Shown: one piece after another, positions 31,244-39,483 of the stretch
How positions within the stretch are numbered: the stretch's first letter is position 1
Layout: every line of letters begins with the position of its first letter
Assembly: GCA_001931875.2 (NCBI GenBank)
Contig: MSJH02000141.1
Location: forward strand, 1-39,483
Source of the DNA: Byssochlamys sp. IMV 00236
Taxonomy: Eukaryota; Ascomycota; Eurotiomycetes; Eurotiales; Thermoascaceae
Direction of reading: 5' to 3'
DNA: 39,483 nt
Program-made: the position numbers and the translations under genes
The notes under the pieces: generated by a model
What the model saw: only the letters and a program-made list of their open reading frames with translations
The model's database searches: none
Told to the model about the DNA's origin: nothing

Positions 31244-34200
31244 TTATACCAAGAGATCATCTTGCTCTGCCAGTTGCTTAACTTCATTAAATACATCAAG
31301 AATACGTTTATCCAAATCTGGTGTAAACACTAATGTCTCAAGAGTTGTAATGAATCCTTTACATTCTTTATAATTCTATATAATAAAGATGAATGACCTA
31401 CATTACACCATCAACTAGACTAAATAAGGGACTTACCACACGAAGAATCTCCTTGTACCATCCAAAAGCCCACCAGATCGTCCATTGATTCGAGCTCGAA
31501 TCCTGTTCAATTGCCTTGAGCATCTGTGTAAACTTTTGGCAGACAAGTAAAAACACTTCTTTTCTTTCTCTTGTCACTGTCGCGAGGGAGTTTTCGACAA
31601 TACGAATCGAATCCAACTCTTGCTGCTCTTCGGCTTCAGTCACTAATTAAAGATATAAATATCACGTTACACTATAACTTATTGTTCTTACTTTCAGTTG
31701 TTTCTGATTCAGATCTCTTTGCTTTATTGACCTCATGAGTTGATTGGAGGTTATCTAGCTTAGATTTCACTTGTGCAACACGAGAATTGACCTTGCTTAA
31801 CGTATTCTTCAACACTTCCCAAACATAAGCTCTATATATATATTGAACAATGAGCATACAGTTCAACCTTGGTTTCATTGCTTACCTTCCAACTTGCTTA
31901 AATTGATCTGATTCAAATATCCAAGTGATAACAGAGGCAGGATCAATGACTCGGTAGTTCAACAATTTATCCACAAGGATGCCCAAGAACTATGTATTGA
32001 ATTAATTAACAAAAATGGAATAATTTGTCTTTTATGGTTATTTTACCTGTGTGTTATCTTTCCAAAAACTAGAAACAATTTGCACAGTATGAAGACGTCC
32101 TTCAGGAGTTGCATTCAAAAATCGAAGCACTTCCAAGTATCGTTCGACCACATTCAAAACATGAGAGAAACTCTTGGATCCAACAAGTAATAGACATTGG
32201 GTGAACAATTCTCGAATAATTGATTGTTGCTCTACTTCTGATGAGACGCCTGTTGATGCAAGCTCTTCTTTATATCGAGAAAGAAGATCTCTTAGCTCTT
32301 CAACGCTCTTCTTGGTACGAATACTATCAATAACTTCCTTGGATTTAGCATGCAATGGATCCTCTGCATTTTCATATTTAAAGCTGGGCACAGGGGCAGT
32401 GGCTGGAATCATGACATGATAGTTTTCTGGAAGCATTGATTTGACACGTTCATAGTAGCTTAGTCGAATCTCTTTTTCCAATAGTTCTCTTATAAAGCAA
32501 GCTTGAGGAGCTAGTGGCTCCATCGTGAGTGCATGTTCCCTGATGACATGAAAGTAAGTATTTGATACAAGTCGTTTTATGAACATTTCTTACCATGCTT
32601 TCCAGTCCCATTGAAAGCCAAAGTTACTCAAGTGATGGGAAAACCAACAGTAGAAACGGTGAATACATTCAGCATCCAAAGATGACAAGCGGTCAAAGAG
32701 AGTCTTGACAGCTCGACCCAAAGACATGGGGAATGTCGATACATCAGCTCTACAAAGTTCAGTAACCACACAAGAGTAGAACACTTCACGGAGATTAGAA
32801 GATGGAAGTCGAAGGAGATGTGCAAATACGCTCTATATAAATTTATTAGAAGGAGGATCATAAGTATTTGTATTTCTTTTACCTCGGCTAAAAGATCAGA
32901 CAAAACCCAGCCAGAGGATTCTTCTTCATCGTCTTCATCCATTGAGTCGTCATCACCCGATGATGCAGGCTTAAAGAATCTAGGCTCGCAGTTATGTGGA
33001 AGGTTCAACAAATATTTCGCACAGTCTTTACGGTTTACTTCATACAAGTGCAAAATGTCTGAAATAAGCTCTTGAAGGATAAAGTATTCAAGACCGTCGT
33101 GATCAGGAAGGACAGGTAATGTATTTCCTGCATCATCGGCAAAGAGCTTTAGACTAGGTGCAGGCGTAATATATTGAACAGAGTCCTTGTGATGAGCCAG
33201 ATAAAGTCTAGGTATATCATGCTGAAGCGCAGAGCTGAATTCACTGTCAAACCAACGATGAGGTTTAGGGATGAGTGGGGCCTAGAGGATATATTAGAAT
33301 ATATGTCTAAGGCTACAAGATATACTCACTCTCCATGATTTTGCTTGAAGTTCTTGAGTAAGAGACCAGATATGTGCTAAAGGCTGTACATAAAGAAAAG
33401 GTTAAACATTAAGCCTGTCTTGTATTTTTGTCCTTACATCCTCCTTGAGTGTATCAAAACGTTTATCATCATATTGCTTGAGTAATCCCGGTACCTTTAT
33501 GTCCCCTCTACGTTGCATATAAATCTCAATCTTTTTCAAAATTTGCTCGAATTCAGAAGCTCCGCGTTCACTGAGCTCTCGAGCACACCAAGGAAGAGTG
33601 GAAAGTATGATATACACGACGCTGTCTAATCGTTTGCGAAGTTGGTTAGGCTGATCCAAAGCAGATAACAAGTCCAAAAGAAGATTAGCATATGTTGTTG
33701 GTGATATTGTATTAGAATTGACAAGTTCACCATAAAATCTCAAGAGTTGCTTCAATCTGAACCAATCTAATTTTTCGACAGCCTCTGCCAGCGCCTTATT
33801 AAAGTTGATCATCAATTTGGCGACAATATCGTGTCTGGATACATTTAATAAACCAATCAAGGTACCATACACAGGTGCTTTGGCAGGAAGTTCGCATACA
33901 CTATATGTAAGGTTTAGTAACAAATCATTTATTTGTGTTTCTATCTATTACCAAGCTGTCAATGTGTTTTCAACAGTTTCTGGATACTTTGAGTAATCGC
34001 TGTCTAGAATATTCCTCATTTTGGTTAAATTAACTTGCAATTCGGGTGTAAACTAGAGTATTTTTTTGTGAGTTTTAGTAAATCTTGTAATGTAATGTAA
34101 ATACCTTGTCACCAATCTTTATGATCAAACCCTTGAGCTTGATCTCAATATCTTCCAGATCGTCGCTTCTTCGTGATTCAGGTGGTCTATCATAAGGTCG

Positions 34201-34437
34201 ACGGTTGCTATAACCTTTTCTTTCATCTAATAAACACGTCAATATGCTAGTTTTTTTTTTTTAAAAAAAAAAAAAAAGCTCTATTTTACCTCTACGACGA
34301 TAAGCACCACCACCTCCACCTCCACCTCCACTTTGTCTATAACGGCCACCTATGATAAAAGTGAACACATGTAAGAGAATGAATATATAAAATATACCTT
34401 CTTGACGTGATCTGTAGCCTCTGTTTTCGTAACTCAT
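31244..34437 (-). CDS. CBC1: Nuclear cap-binding complex large subunit (CBC1/CBP80/NCBP1)
   Basis: Thirteen exons on the minus strand: 34437-34398, 34349-34290, 34226-34105, 34052-33952, 33900-33438, 33383-33330, 33281-32883, 32832-32594, 32539-32047, 31989-31886, 31831-31692, 31642-31437, 31375-31244; every phase agrees, 850 residues. N-terminal Arg/Gly-rich tail (RYRQSGGGGGGGGAYRR), then a MIF4G domain (EDIEIKLKGLIIKIGDK ... VYGTLIGLLNVSR), a middle region with an acidic insert (SGDDDSMDEDDEE) and C-terminal MIF4G-like segments (EHALTMEPLAPQACFIRELLEKEIRLSYYERV; TWIFESDQFKQVGRAYVWEVL). CBP80 pairs with CBP20 on the m7G cap in the nucleus and promotes splicing, export and quality control. 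Divergent from the RTC4-like gene; 157 bases separate its stop from the phosphatase start. Confidence 0.93.
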
Positions 34438-34869
34438 TTTGTAAACAACACAAAAAAAAAATGCAATAAAATCAAAGCGCGGTTTGCATTCGATGAAAAC
34501 GCTCGTTTTCAAAGTCACACGGTCATTCCCTATCAAACAAACAAAAGCCCCTTCCTCTCTTTTGATTCTTCTTTAACCATGTTTTTGTTTAATAAGCCTG
34601 CCTTGATCAAAATACAAGTTTAATAATGACTCAAATCAAGAAAAGAGCGTATTATTTGCCTTTTTTTATTTTATTGAAAAAGTATCCTTTGTGTCCTTTT
34701 CATTGCATCCTATGCTTACTGTGATAGTCTCTCTTATGCTCTTTTTATCCTTCCTTCTCTTGGATATACGATGATAATTCATTAAATGTATTATTCAGTG
34801 TTCAATCGTTTTATTCATATATAAAAACTACGCGTCAATGAGTACTCGTTATTTTTTTTCTTTTCTTTA
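34438..34869. other. Bidirectional promoter region between CBC1 and RTC4-like gene
   Basis: About 430 bases between divergent starts, AT- and pyrimidine-rich. TATATAAAA is found at 34818-34826, about 45 bases before the plus-strand ATG, a reasonable TATA element. Confidence 0.45.
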
Positions 34870-35931
34870 ATGAAACCAACAGAGGGCCGAGTGCATAAAA
34901 AGAGAGTAGCAGCAGACGTCGATTTATCAAAGTTCTCAGATATATTTGGTATTGGACCTTCTAATAGAACTTCTTCTACTACTACATCTGTTAGTAGAGT
35001 GAGTCATTCACGAAATAAACGGTTGACAATGCCAAAAAGAAAAACAAAAACTGATCAAGAGTCAACAGGTGACATCATCAATGACATCAACAATGCCATG
35101 GAAATACCAAAAGAACAAAAAGATGGTTCATATAGTCAATAGATAGTATACGTCTTGTTAACAGGGTTATTTAGTATTTGAATGTCCATTTTGCTATGAA
35201 ACGTTGATACCACCTTATCCTGAGGAATTGGAAAAAGCTGTCAAGGCAGTAAAAGACAAGAAAATTGCTTATGAACAGGATCAAAGAAAGATGTACGAGG
35301 AAAGAATATGTCAAGAAAAGGCAGAAGGAAGAGTGTTTATAGAACCATTCATGATGCATGATGATGGATTATTAGAAGAGGATAAAAAGATGATTTGTAA
35401 AACACATAAAAGAGAATTAGAGTTAAAACCACGTGCGAGAGAAAAGGGATATCCGGAAACTATCGACTTTGATAAGCTGGCGTCAAGAATAATAGCATTC
35501 AAAGACGACTTGTTGGTTATAATTGATGGTAAAGCAGAGAGTGGCTTTGCTTTAGAAGCAAAAAGGGTCATTGATCAAGTTGGAGCAAACAAGGCAAGAG
35601 ACACGACTGAGATGATGAACCAATTTGAAGCAACACTGGTATTAAAAAAAAAGAGAGAGAAAGAGAAAGAGAAAGAGACACAATATCTAACATGTCATAG
35701 CCTGGTTATTACGGTATGAAAGGAGCGGAAAAGATAATGGAAACCCTCTGTCAGCTATTCCTCGATAAAGAATTAACTAAACAGAAATGTTGGCCACTAA
35801 AGCCTGTTGAATATATTCAGCAGGTACTCGTGCCAGAATGCGGTGTGAGGCTTATTCAACAAGACATGGGAGTAGAGTCTGATAAAGCAAAGGAAATTAT
35901 GAAGGAAAGTGTAGAATATAGCTTATATTAA
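34870..35931 (+). CDS. RTC4: RTC4-like domain protein
   Basis: Proposed exons 34870-35125, 35175-35638 and 35701-35931; 316 residues. The N-terminus is basic (KKRVAADVD, NKRLTMPKRKTK), probably nuclear. A Cys-x2-Cys pair (FECPFCYETLIPP, about 89-92) and a later C-x2-H (ICKTHKRE, about 160) suggest a zinc-binding site. The C-terminal half (PGYYGMKGAEKIM ... PVEYIQQVLVPECGVRLIQQDM ... AKEIMKES) matches the RTC4 domain; yeast Rtc4 was found in a screen linked to telomere capping and its biochemical role is unclear. Intron 2 and exon 3 are secure. The first intron is uncertain: the donor used (GTTCAT) is non-consensus and alternatives exist (GTGACA at 35068, GTGAGT at 35000). Confidence 0.78.
35639..35700 (+). 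repeat. AGAG/AAAGAG purine repeat in RTC4-like intron 2
   Basis: The 62-base intron is almost entirely A-run followed by AGAGAG and AAAGAG repeats, ending CATGTCATAG. It remains open in frame if unspliced for much of its length, but splicing is needed to give PGYYG. Confidence 0.6.
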
Positions 35932-36064
35932 ATAAAAATCACGTCCCTTTTTTTTTTTCTTGTGCAATGCACGTCTTGATAGTAAAATTATATCAAATGA
36001 AAGCACTGGCGTCCTAATACTTTGAACTGACTTTTATATTGCCTCAGAGTAAAGCGTGGTAAAA

Positions 36065-37250
36065 AGAGCCTTTATCATCTCATCGTCACCTTCCACTTTG
36101 GCAACAATAAAATTATTATAATTGATTCATTATGATTTAAGTGACGATCCTTTAGCATATGGCTATACCGAGTTATTTTCGATTTTACCACAACCCAGTG
36201 GGCGTCCAGCTGGTGCTGGGAAGAATAGAGCGGGTACCCCAGGTAACGCACAGCATTATTATTTGTAGATTCATACCATTTCAAGTGATGGCATTGGGCG
36301 GTAGAGATCCATTTAGAGTGGCTTCTTCCAGAGAGAGACATAATGACTATTTTAGCGAGGTTGACCTTGGCATTAGATGCACGATCATAGAGTGCGAGAA
36401 GATCGAGAAGGTATGGTCATTCAGCTGGATAACAAAGAAACACCTTCAGATCATCGGTATAGCTTAAAAGGTTTATGGAGATGGGATTAGTAACCTCAGG
36501 CGACGATGGATCCAGGGGGACAAAGCAGAGCATGAGTTTGTTATTACGCCTGACTGGAACTGAGTGTAGTGACACGTCTCGAAGTTGATTGTTGGTCAGG
36601 ATTGTTCGAAGGAGCGGTTCAAAGGCTAAGTTAAACAGCAATGGTGAGAGTAGATCATCCTGACGTAGACCGCGTATCTAAGGGATAGGAGCACCTAGCC
36701 AACCATTGATTCCAACATGAATTTGTGTTCTAAAGAAAAGCGACATTAACGTATCCACTAGAGAGGTCGGGAAACCGAAGCGAAGAAGTGTCTGCTGGAG
36801 ATACTGGGGGTGCACTCAGTCATAGGCTTTCTCCTGGCCCAAGAGGACAGCAACGTGAGGAACATGGGGAGCTACCTGTTGGAGATGCTGCATAAGGGTG
36901 TGATTATACCATCCATTGTCAGAGATCAGTCGATTGGGAAGGAAGCCTGCCTGAAATGGCGTATTCAGGGATCGTAAGATGAGATTAAATCGGTTTGCGA
37001 GAAGTCTGGTAAACAGTTTCGCATCAGTGTTGATTAGGGCTAGAGGATACCAATTGGACAGTAGGAGTGGGTTCCCTTTTTTGAAGAGCAAGACCTAGCG
37101 AGTCATGGGCCATGAACGAGGAAAGATACCTAAGAAAGCATCGCATAGGACCTTTAGAAGCAATTTTCTTACCTGAGGGTAGTGGGTAGCCAGGTATTTC
37201 TACACCTCAAAGGGTAGACCATCCAGACCTGAGCTTTTGCCGTTAGGATA
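36065..37250 (-). mobile_element. Decayed non-LTR (LINE) retrotransposon reverse transcriptase fragment
   Basis: On the minus strand, reverse-transcriptase motifs appear in order: NGKSSGLDGLPFE near 37250, LLFKKGNPLLLSNWYPLALINTDAKLF, QAGFLPNRL, VAVLLGQEKAYD (motif A region), RGLRQDDLLSPLLFNLAFEPLL, LSYTDDL (the catalytic Y-x-D-D box, here YTDD) and a post-RT segment VRYLGYPLYSSQHQL. In-frame stops interrupt it at least at the GLDGLPFEV, WPMTR, EKAYD and GAPIP positions, and the last segment is in another frame. No endonuclease domain is present, so it is truncated and inactive. Similar elements are abundant in Mucoromycota. Boundaries are approximate. Confidence 0.85.
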
Positions 37251-37264
37251 TCACATTATTGAAT

Positions 37265-38232
37265 GTGGATATACAATTTGTTACACGGTGCTTTAACCAG
37301 TAACATCCTTCAAGGCCTGCAAGGAGTAAATATTATATATAGATTATGTGTACACGCCCTAAAGTTAGTCTTGCCTAGGATAACGAAAGGCGCATTCTGA
37401 AAGCCCTTCTAGATGAACAGCTTTGGGAGTTGATTGAGAAAGTCGATTTAGCAGCAAAATATGCTCATGAATACTTTCAACTAGTGTAAGTTTATTGTTT
37501 ATATTATTAAACTAATGCTAATTTTTTTTGCGCTTACTGTGTAGATGCGACTATATAAATAACGGGCCAGCAATAGAAAAAAGCGAAGTGATGTTCAATT
37601 ATAAAATAATCTGGCCAATAATCGCCTTAGCTGCCAAGGCGAGAGCTGCAGCCAGATTTCATCCTGGTGAGATACTCTTGAACACCTCGGATAAAGACTA
37701 CAAAACCGACGGTCTGATTGAGATGGATGAAATAGAAGTATGTTTGCTGGAGACATCGGGTCATTATGGTCTCAAATATCTTGATCGCTTTGGGCACGAC
37801 GATGTAAAAAGTTCGTTTGGAGCGCTAACTTTCATGCGAAAAATATTGACGACATGATATTTTGCCAAGGAAGATACTCTTCGTGAACCGAAGGTATTCT
37901 TCATACATGTTCGAGGTAAGACTTATTTTGATTCAAGTATTACTCTCATACTAAAAAATCTGGACAATCCTAGGCAAAACAATGCATCTGTGGATTCTAG
38001 AGATCCCAGCCCTAGAAGTACAAGTTCTCGAGCATTTGGCCAGCTCCGAAATCCCTTTGATGGCCAGTGAGGCAAGCAGAATACTTGATCTAGGCAATCT
38101 TGCCTGGAAATTGAAGATAAGTTGTAAATAATCTACATAGAATAGTCGAACAGCTAATATAGCTATTTTACAAGATTGTTGAAGAAGACTTTAGAAACCT
38201 TCATCAAAATAAGAAAGGATACAAAGATTAGC
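37265..38232 (+). pseudogene. Broken multi-exon gene of an unnamed fungal family
   Basis: Probable exons: up to 37326, 37380-37488, 37545-37915 and 37976 to about 38115, with a possible last piece to 38232. Joined, they encode DNERRILKALLDEQLWELIEKV, CDYINNGPAIEKSEVMF, KTDGLIEMDEIEVCLLETSGHYG, FGALTFMRKILT, KVFFIHVRGKTMHLWILEIPAL. An in-frame TGA at 37855-37857 breaks it, and the 5' end abuts the LINE fragment with no clear start codon. From memory, proteins with LLETSGH...GALTML...KVFF...HLW occur as repeated hypothetical genes in Mucorales; this is recollection, not a search. Function unknown. Splice sites flanking the second exon (CTAG acceptor, GTAAGT donor) are good. Confidence 0.65.
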
Positions 38233-38448
38233 TTCTGTTTCAACAACTGGGGTTGGAAGTGTCATATTCTACATTGAATAGGGGTCAATAAGCAGTGTCA
38301 ACACATCAACAACAAAAGTTCAGTAACATAAACTGACAATCGTAAATCCATACGATAAATGTAACGATCATTTTTAATATCTTTATCTTTATTCTTACAA
38401 ATAAAAGAAACGTAAAGAGTCCCATTGTGCTTCCTGTCCAATTTGCTC

Positions 38449-38742
38449 GGGTAATGCCACGCGTGCTCCGTTTTTATTAGAGTCACCCTTTTTGTGTGTG
38501 TTAGGCTCCGCTTCTTCAATATTTGTCTGTTAAATGGATATATTCTAATTTATACATCATTAGATGAGCTTTCAAATCTGCTATATGCTTATCATATAAG
38601 CCAATAAAGGTTAACTTTTGAAGGGCTTCATTAAGCAAACTAAAGCCATATACAAAAATGGGCATGTCTCTGGCAAAAACGGAACCTGATACACACAAAA
38701 AGGGATGTTTCTAGTAAAAACGGAGCGCGCGTAGCATTACCC
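38449..38742. mobile_element. 294-bp element with 62-bp imperfect terminal inverted repeats (MITE-like)
   Basis: Left arm 38449-38510 and the reverse complement of right arm 38680-38742 both begin GGGTAATGC and share CTCCGTTTTTA, CCCTTTTTGTGTGT and TCCG. About 54 of 62 positions are identical with one single-base gap. Seven of the eight substitutions are transitions. The 169-base interior is AT-rich and non-coding. No target-site duplication is obvious beside the outer ends. Best read as a non-autonomous DNA transposon or fold-back element; the transposase family is unknown. Confidence 0.75.
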
Positions 38743-38980
38743 TTTTAAAAAATATCTTTCTCATATCGCTGAAAACAGTCACATTGATCGTTTTACAAGA
38801 TCAAGTCAACTTTGTCCGATGACCTTCTCAACTCTATTTTCAGAAACACGAGGTCAGTGGGCTTATAAACATTACCACATGATACATACTGAACTGAGAA
38901 CCCTCAAGTGATGTTTCCTAAACAGCAACTTTATAATAGTATATATAAAAAAAATTTACATTATACAGTCGTTCCAACGC
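38743..38980. other. Non-coding AT-rich spacer
   Basis: No gene, RNA or repeat recognised between the inverted-repeat element and the direct-repeat cluster. Confidence 0.4.
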
Positions 38981-39057
38981 CAAAGGGCGGTTTTTAAAAA
39001 AAAGTGCGGCTAATAAATTTTCCCAAAGGGCAGTTTGTGTTTTTTCAAAGGGCGGTC
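38981..39057 (+). repeat. Three direct copies of CAAAGGGCGGT
   Basis: CAAAGGGCGGTT at 38981, CAAAGGGCAGTT at 39024 and CAAAGGGCGGTC at 39046, starts 43 and 22 bases apart, in an otherwise A/T-rich tract. The GC-rich core stands out. They may be protein-binding sites upstream of the terminal gene or remnants of a repeat. Confidence 0.6.
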
Positions 39058-39107
39058 AATATTTGGAAATGCAATTCATTCTTTTTAAAGCTCAGGCTAT
39101 CATGTCT

Positions 39108-39161
39108 TCTACGTGGTCCATGTATTTCTAACTCAATCTACGTGGTCTTCTACGTGGTCCA
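39108..39161 (+). repeat. Three direct copies of TCTACGTGGTC
   Basis: Copies at 39108, 39137 and 39149; the first and third extend to TCTACGTGGTCCAT plus a similar A/T-rich tail. Each contains ACGTG, a core recognised by many bZIP or bHLH factors. They lie 44-97 bases upstream of the ATG at 39205. Confidence 0.6.
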
Positions 39162-39204
39162 TATATTTTCCTTCTGTTGTTTTTTTAAAAAAAAATTCAA
39201 AACC

Positions 39205-39483
39205 ATGGTTACTATCACGCGACAACAAGCTCTATGCATGTTTTTTTATTAAAGAATGCACAGCGGATAACGCGAAAAAGCTGAAGAAGAGACTCGAAGA
39301 AATAGAAGACGTCGAAATACGTTTCATCGACGATCCTACAGAGCTTATCTTGATTAATAAGGTCAAGATCATCCAAAATCCCTTCAGCTTTCATTCTTAT
39401 ATCCGCAATACCCAAACAGAAAGTAATGAAGAATCAGCAAAAGATGTCTGCCTTTGTAAAAAAAAAAAAAAAAAAAAACCAAT
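39205..39483 (+). pseudogene. Partial gene with apparent frameshift at a T7 run, unknown product
   Basis: ATG at 39205 opens MVTITRQQALCMFF and stops at 39250-39252. Another frame, open from within the T-run (39241-39247) to the window end, continues IKECTADNAKKLKKRL, EEIEDVEIRFIDDPTELILI, NKVKIIQNPFSF, YIRNTQTESNEE. The two halves lie in adjacent frames across the homopolymer, so either a one-base change or a sequencing error separates them. The end runs into a 20-A tract at 39459-39478. A Lys/Glu-rich helix is likely. No family recognised; the gene is also truncated by the window edge. Confidence 0.5.

Noticed and set aside
1..39483. CRISPR arrays, bacterial operons, riboswitches or prophage
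   Set aside because: Spliceosomal introns throughout and eukaryotic gene families show this is nuclear DNA; no regularly spaced repeat array was seen.

Overview
The window looks like nuclear DNA of an early-diverging filamentous fungus, most likely a Mucoromycota (Mucorales-type) genome. The DNA is AT-rich, genes are densely packed, and most introns are 45-70 bases with GT...AG ends. Gene content is clearly fungal: translation elongation factor 3, the phospholipid methyltransferase OPI3, a STE50-type SAM/RA adaptor, verprolin, RTC4 and an MPR1-type acetyltransferase. The BRPF-like architecture of the first gene also fits an early-diverging fungus. All gene models were assembled by eye from splice sites, reading phase and family resemblance; no database search was possible.

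Layout, left to right. 1-900: a decayed coding remnant and the promoter of the first gene. 920-4490 (+): NTO1/BRPF-like chromatin reader. 4554-5801 (-): MYG1, convergent with it. 6209-6442 (-): a secreted cysteine-rich defensin-like peptide. 6783-8735 (-): an alpha-arrestin adaptor. 8736-10552: gene-poor. 10553-10921 (-): ribosomal protein eL22, divergent from AOS1 (11218-12611, +), the SUMO E1 subunit. 13755-16274 (+): a long disordered protein I do not recognise. 16593-17381 (-): OPI3. 17653-20901 (-): EF3. 21073-22527 (-): STE50-like adaptor. 22588-22888 (-): an unusually small verprolin/WIP-like protein only 60 bases upstream of STE50. 23078-24322 (+): BEM46 hydrolase. 24640-25020: an unexplained hairpin-rich, relatively GC-rich block. 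25173-25952 (+): MPR1-like acetyltransferase, convergent with RPS27 (26003-26668, -). 27323-28762 (-): MFS transporter. 29714-31086 (-): secreted acid phosphatase. 31244-34437 (-): CBC1, the large cap-binding subunit. 34870-35931 (+): RTC4-like protein.

From about 36 kb to the right edge the character changes to accessory DNA. It holds a decayed non-LTR retrotransposon reverse transcriptase, a broken gene abutting it, a 294-bp element with 62-bp imperfect terminal inverted repeats, two families of short direct repeats, and an apparently frameshifted gene running off the end. Long A-runs lie near both edges (33-52 and 39459-39478).

Most genes are unlinked housekeeping functions. The STE50 / mini-verprolin / BEM46 trio is the exception: relatives of all three act in Cdc42-linked polarity, signalling or actin control, and two lie in tight tandem. 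The strongest unusual candidates are the stand-alone mini-verprolin, the defensin-like peptide, the structured block at 24.6-25.0 kb and the inverted-repeat element.
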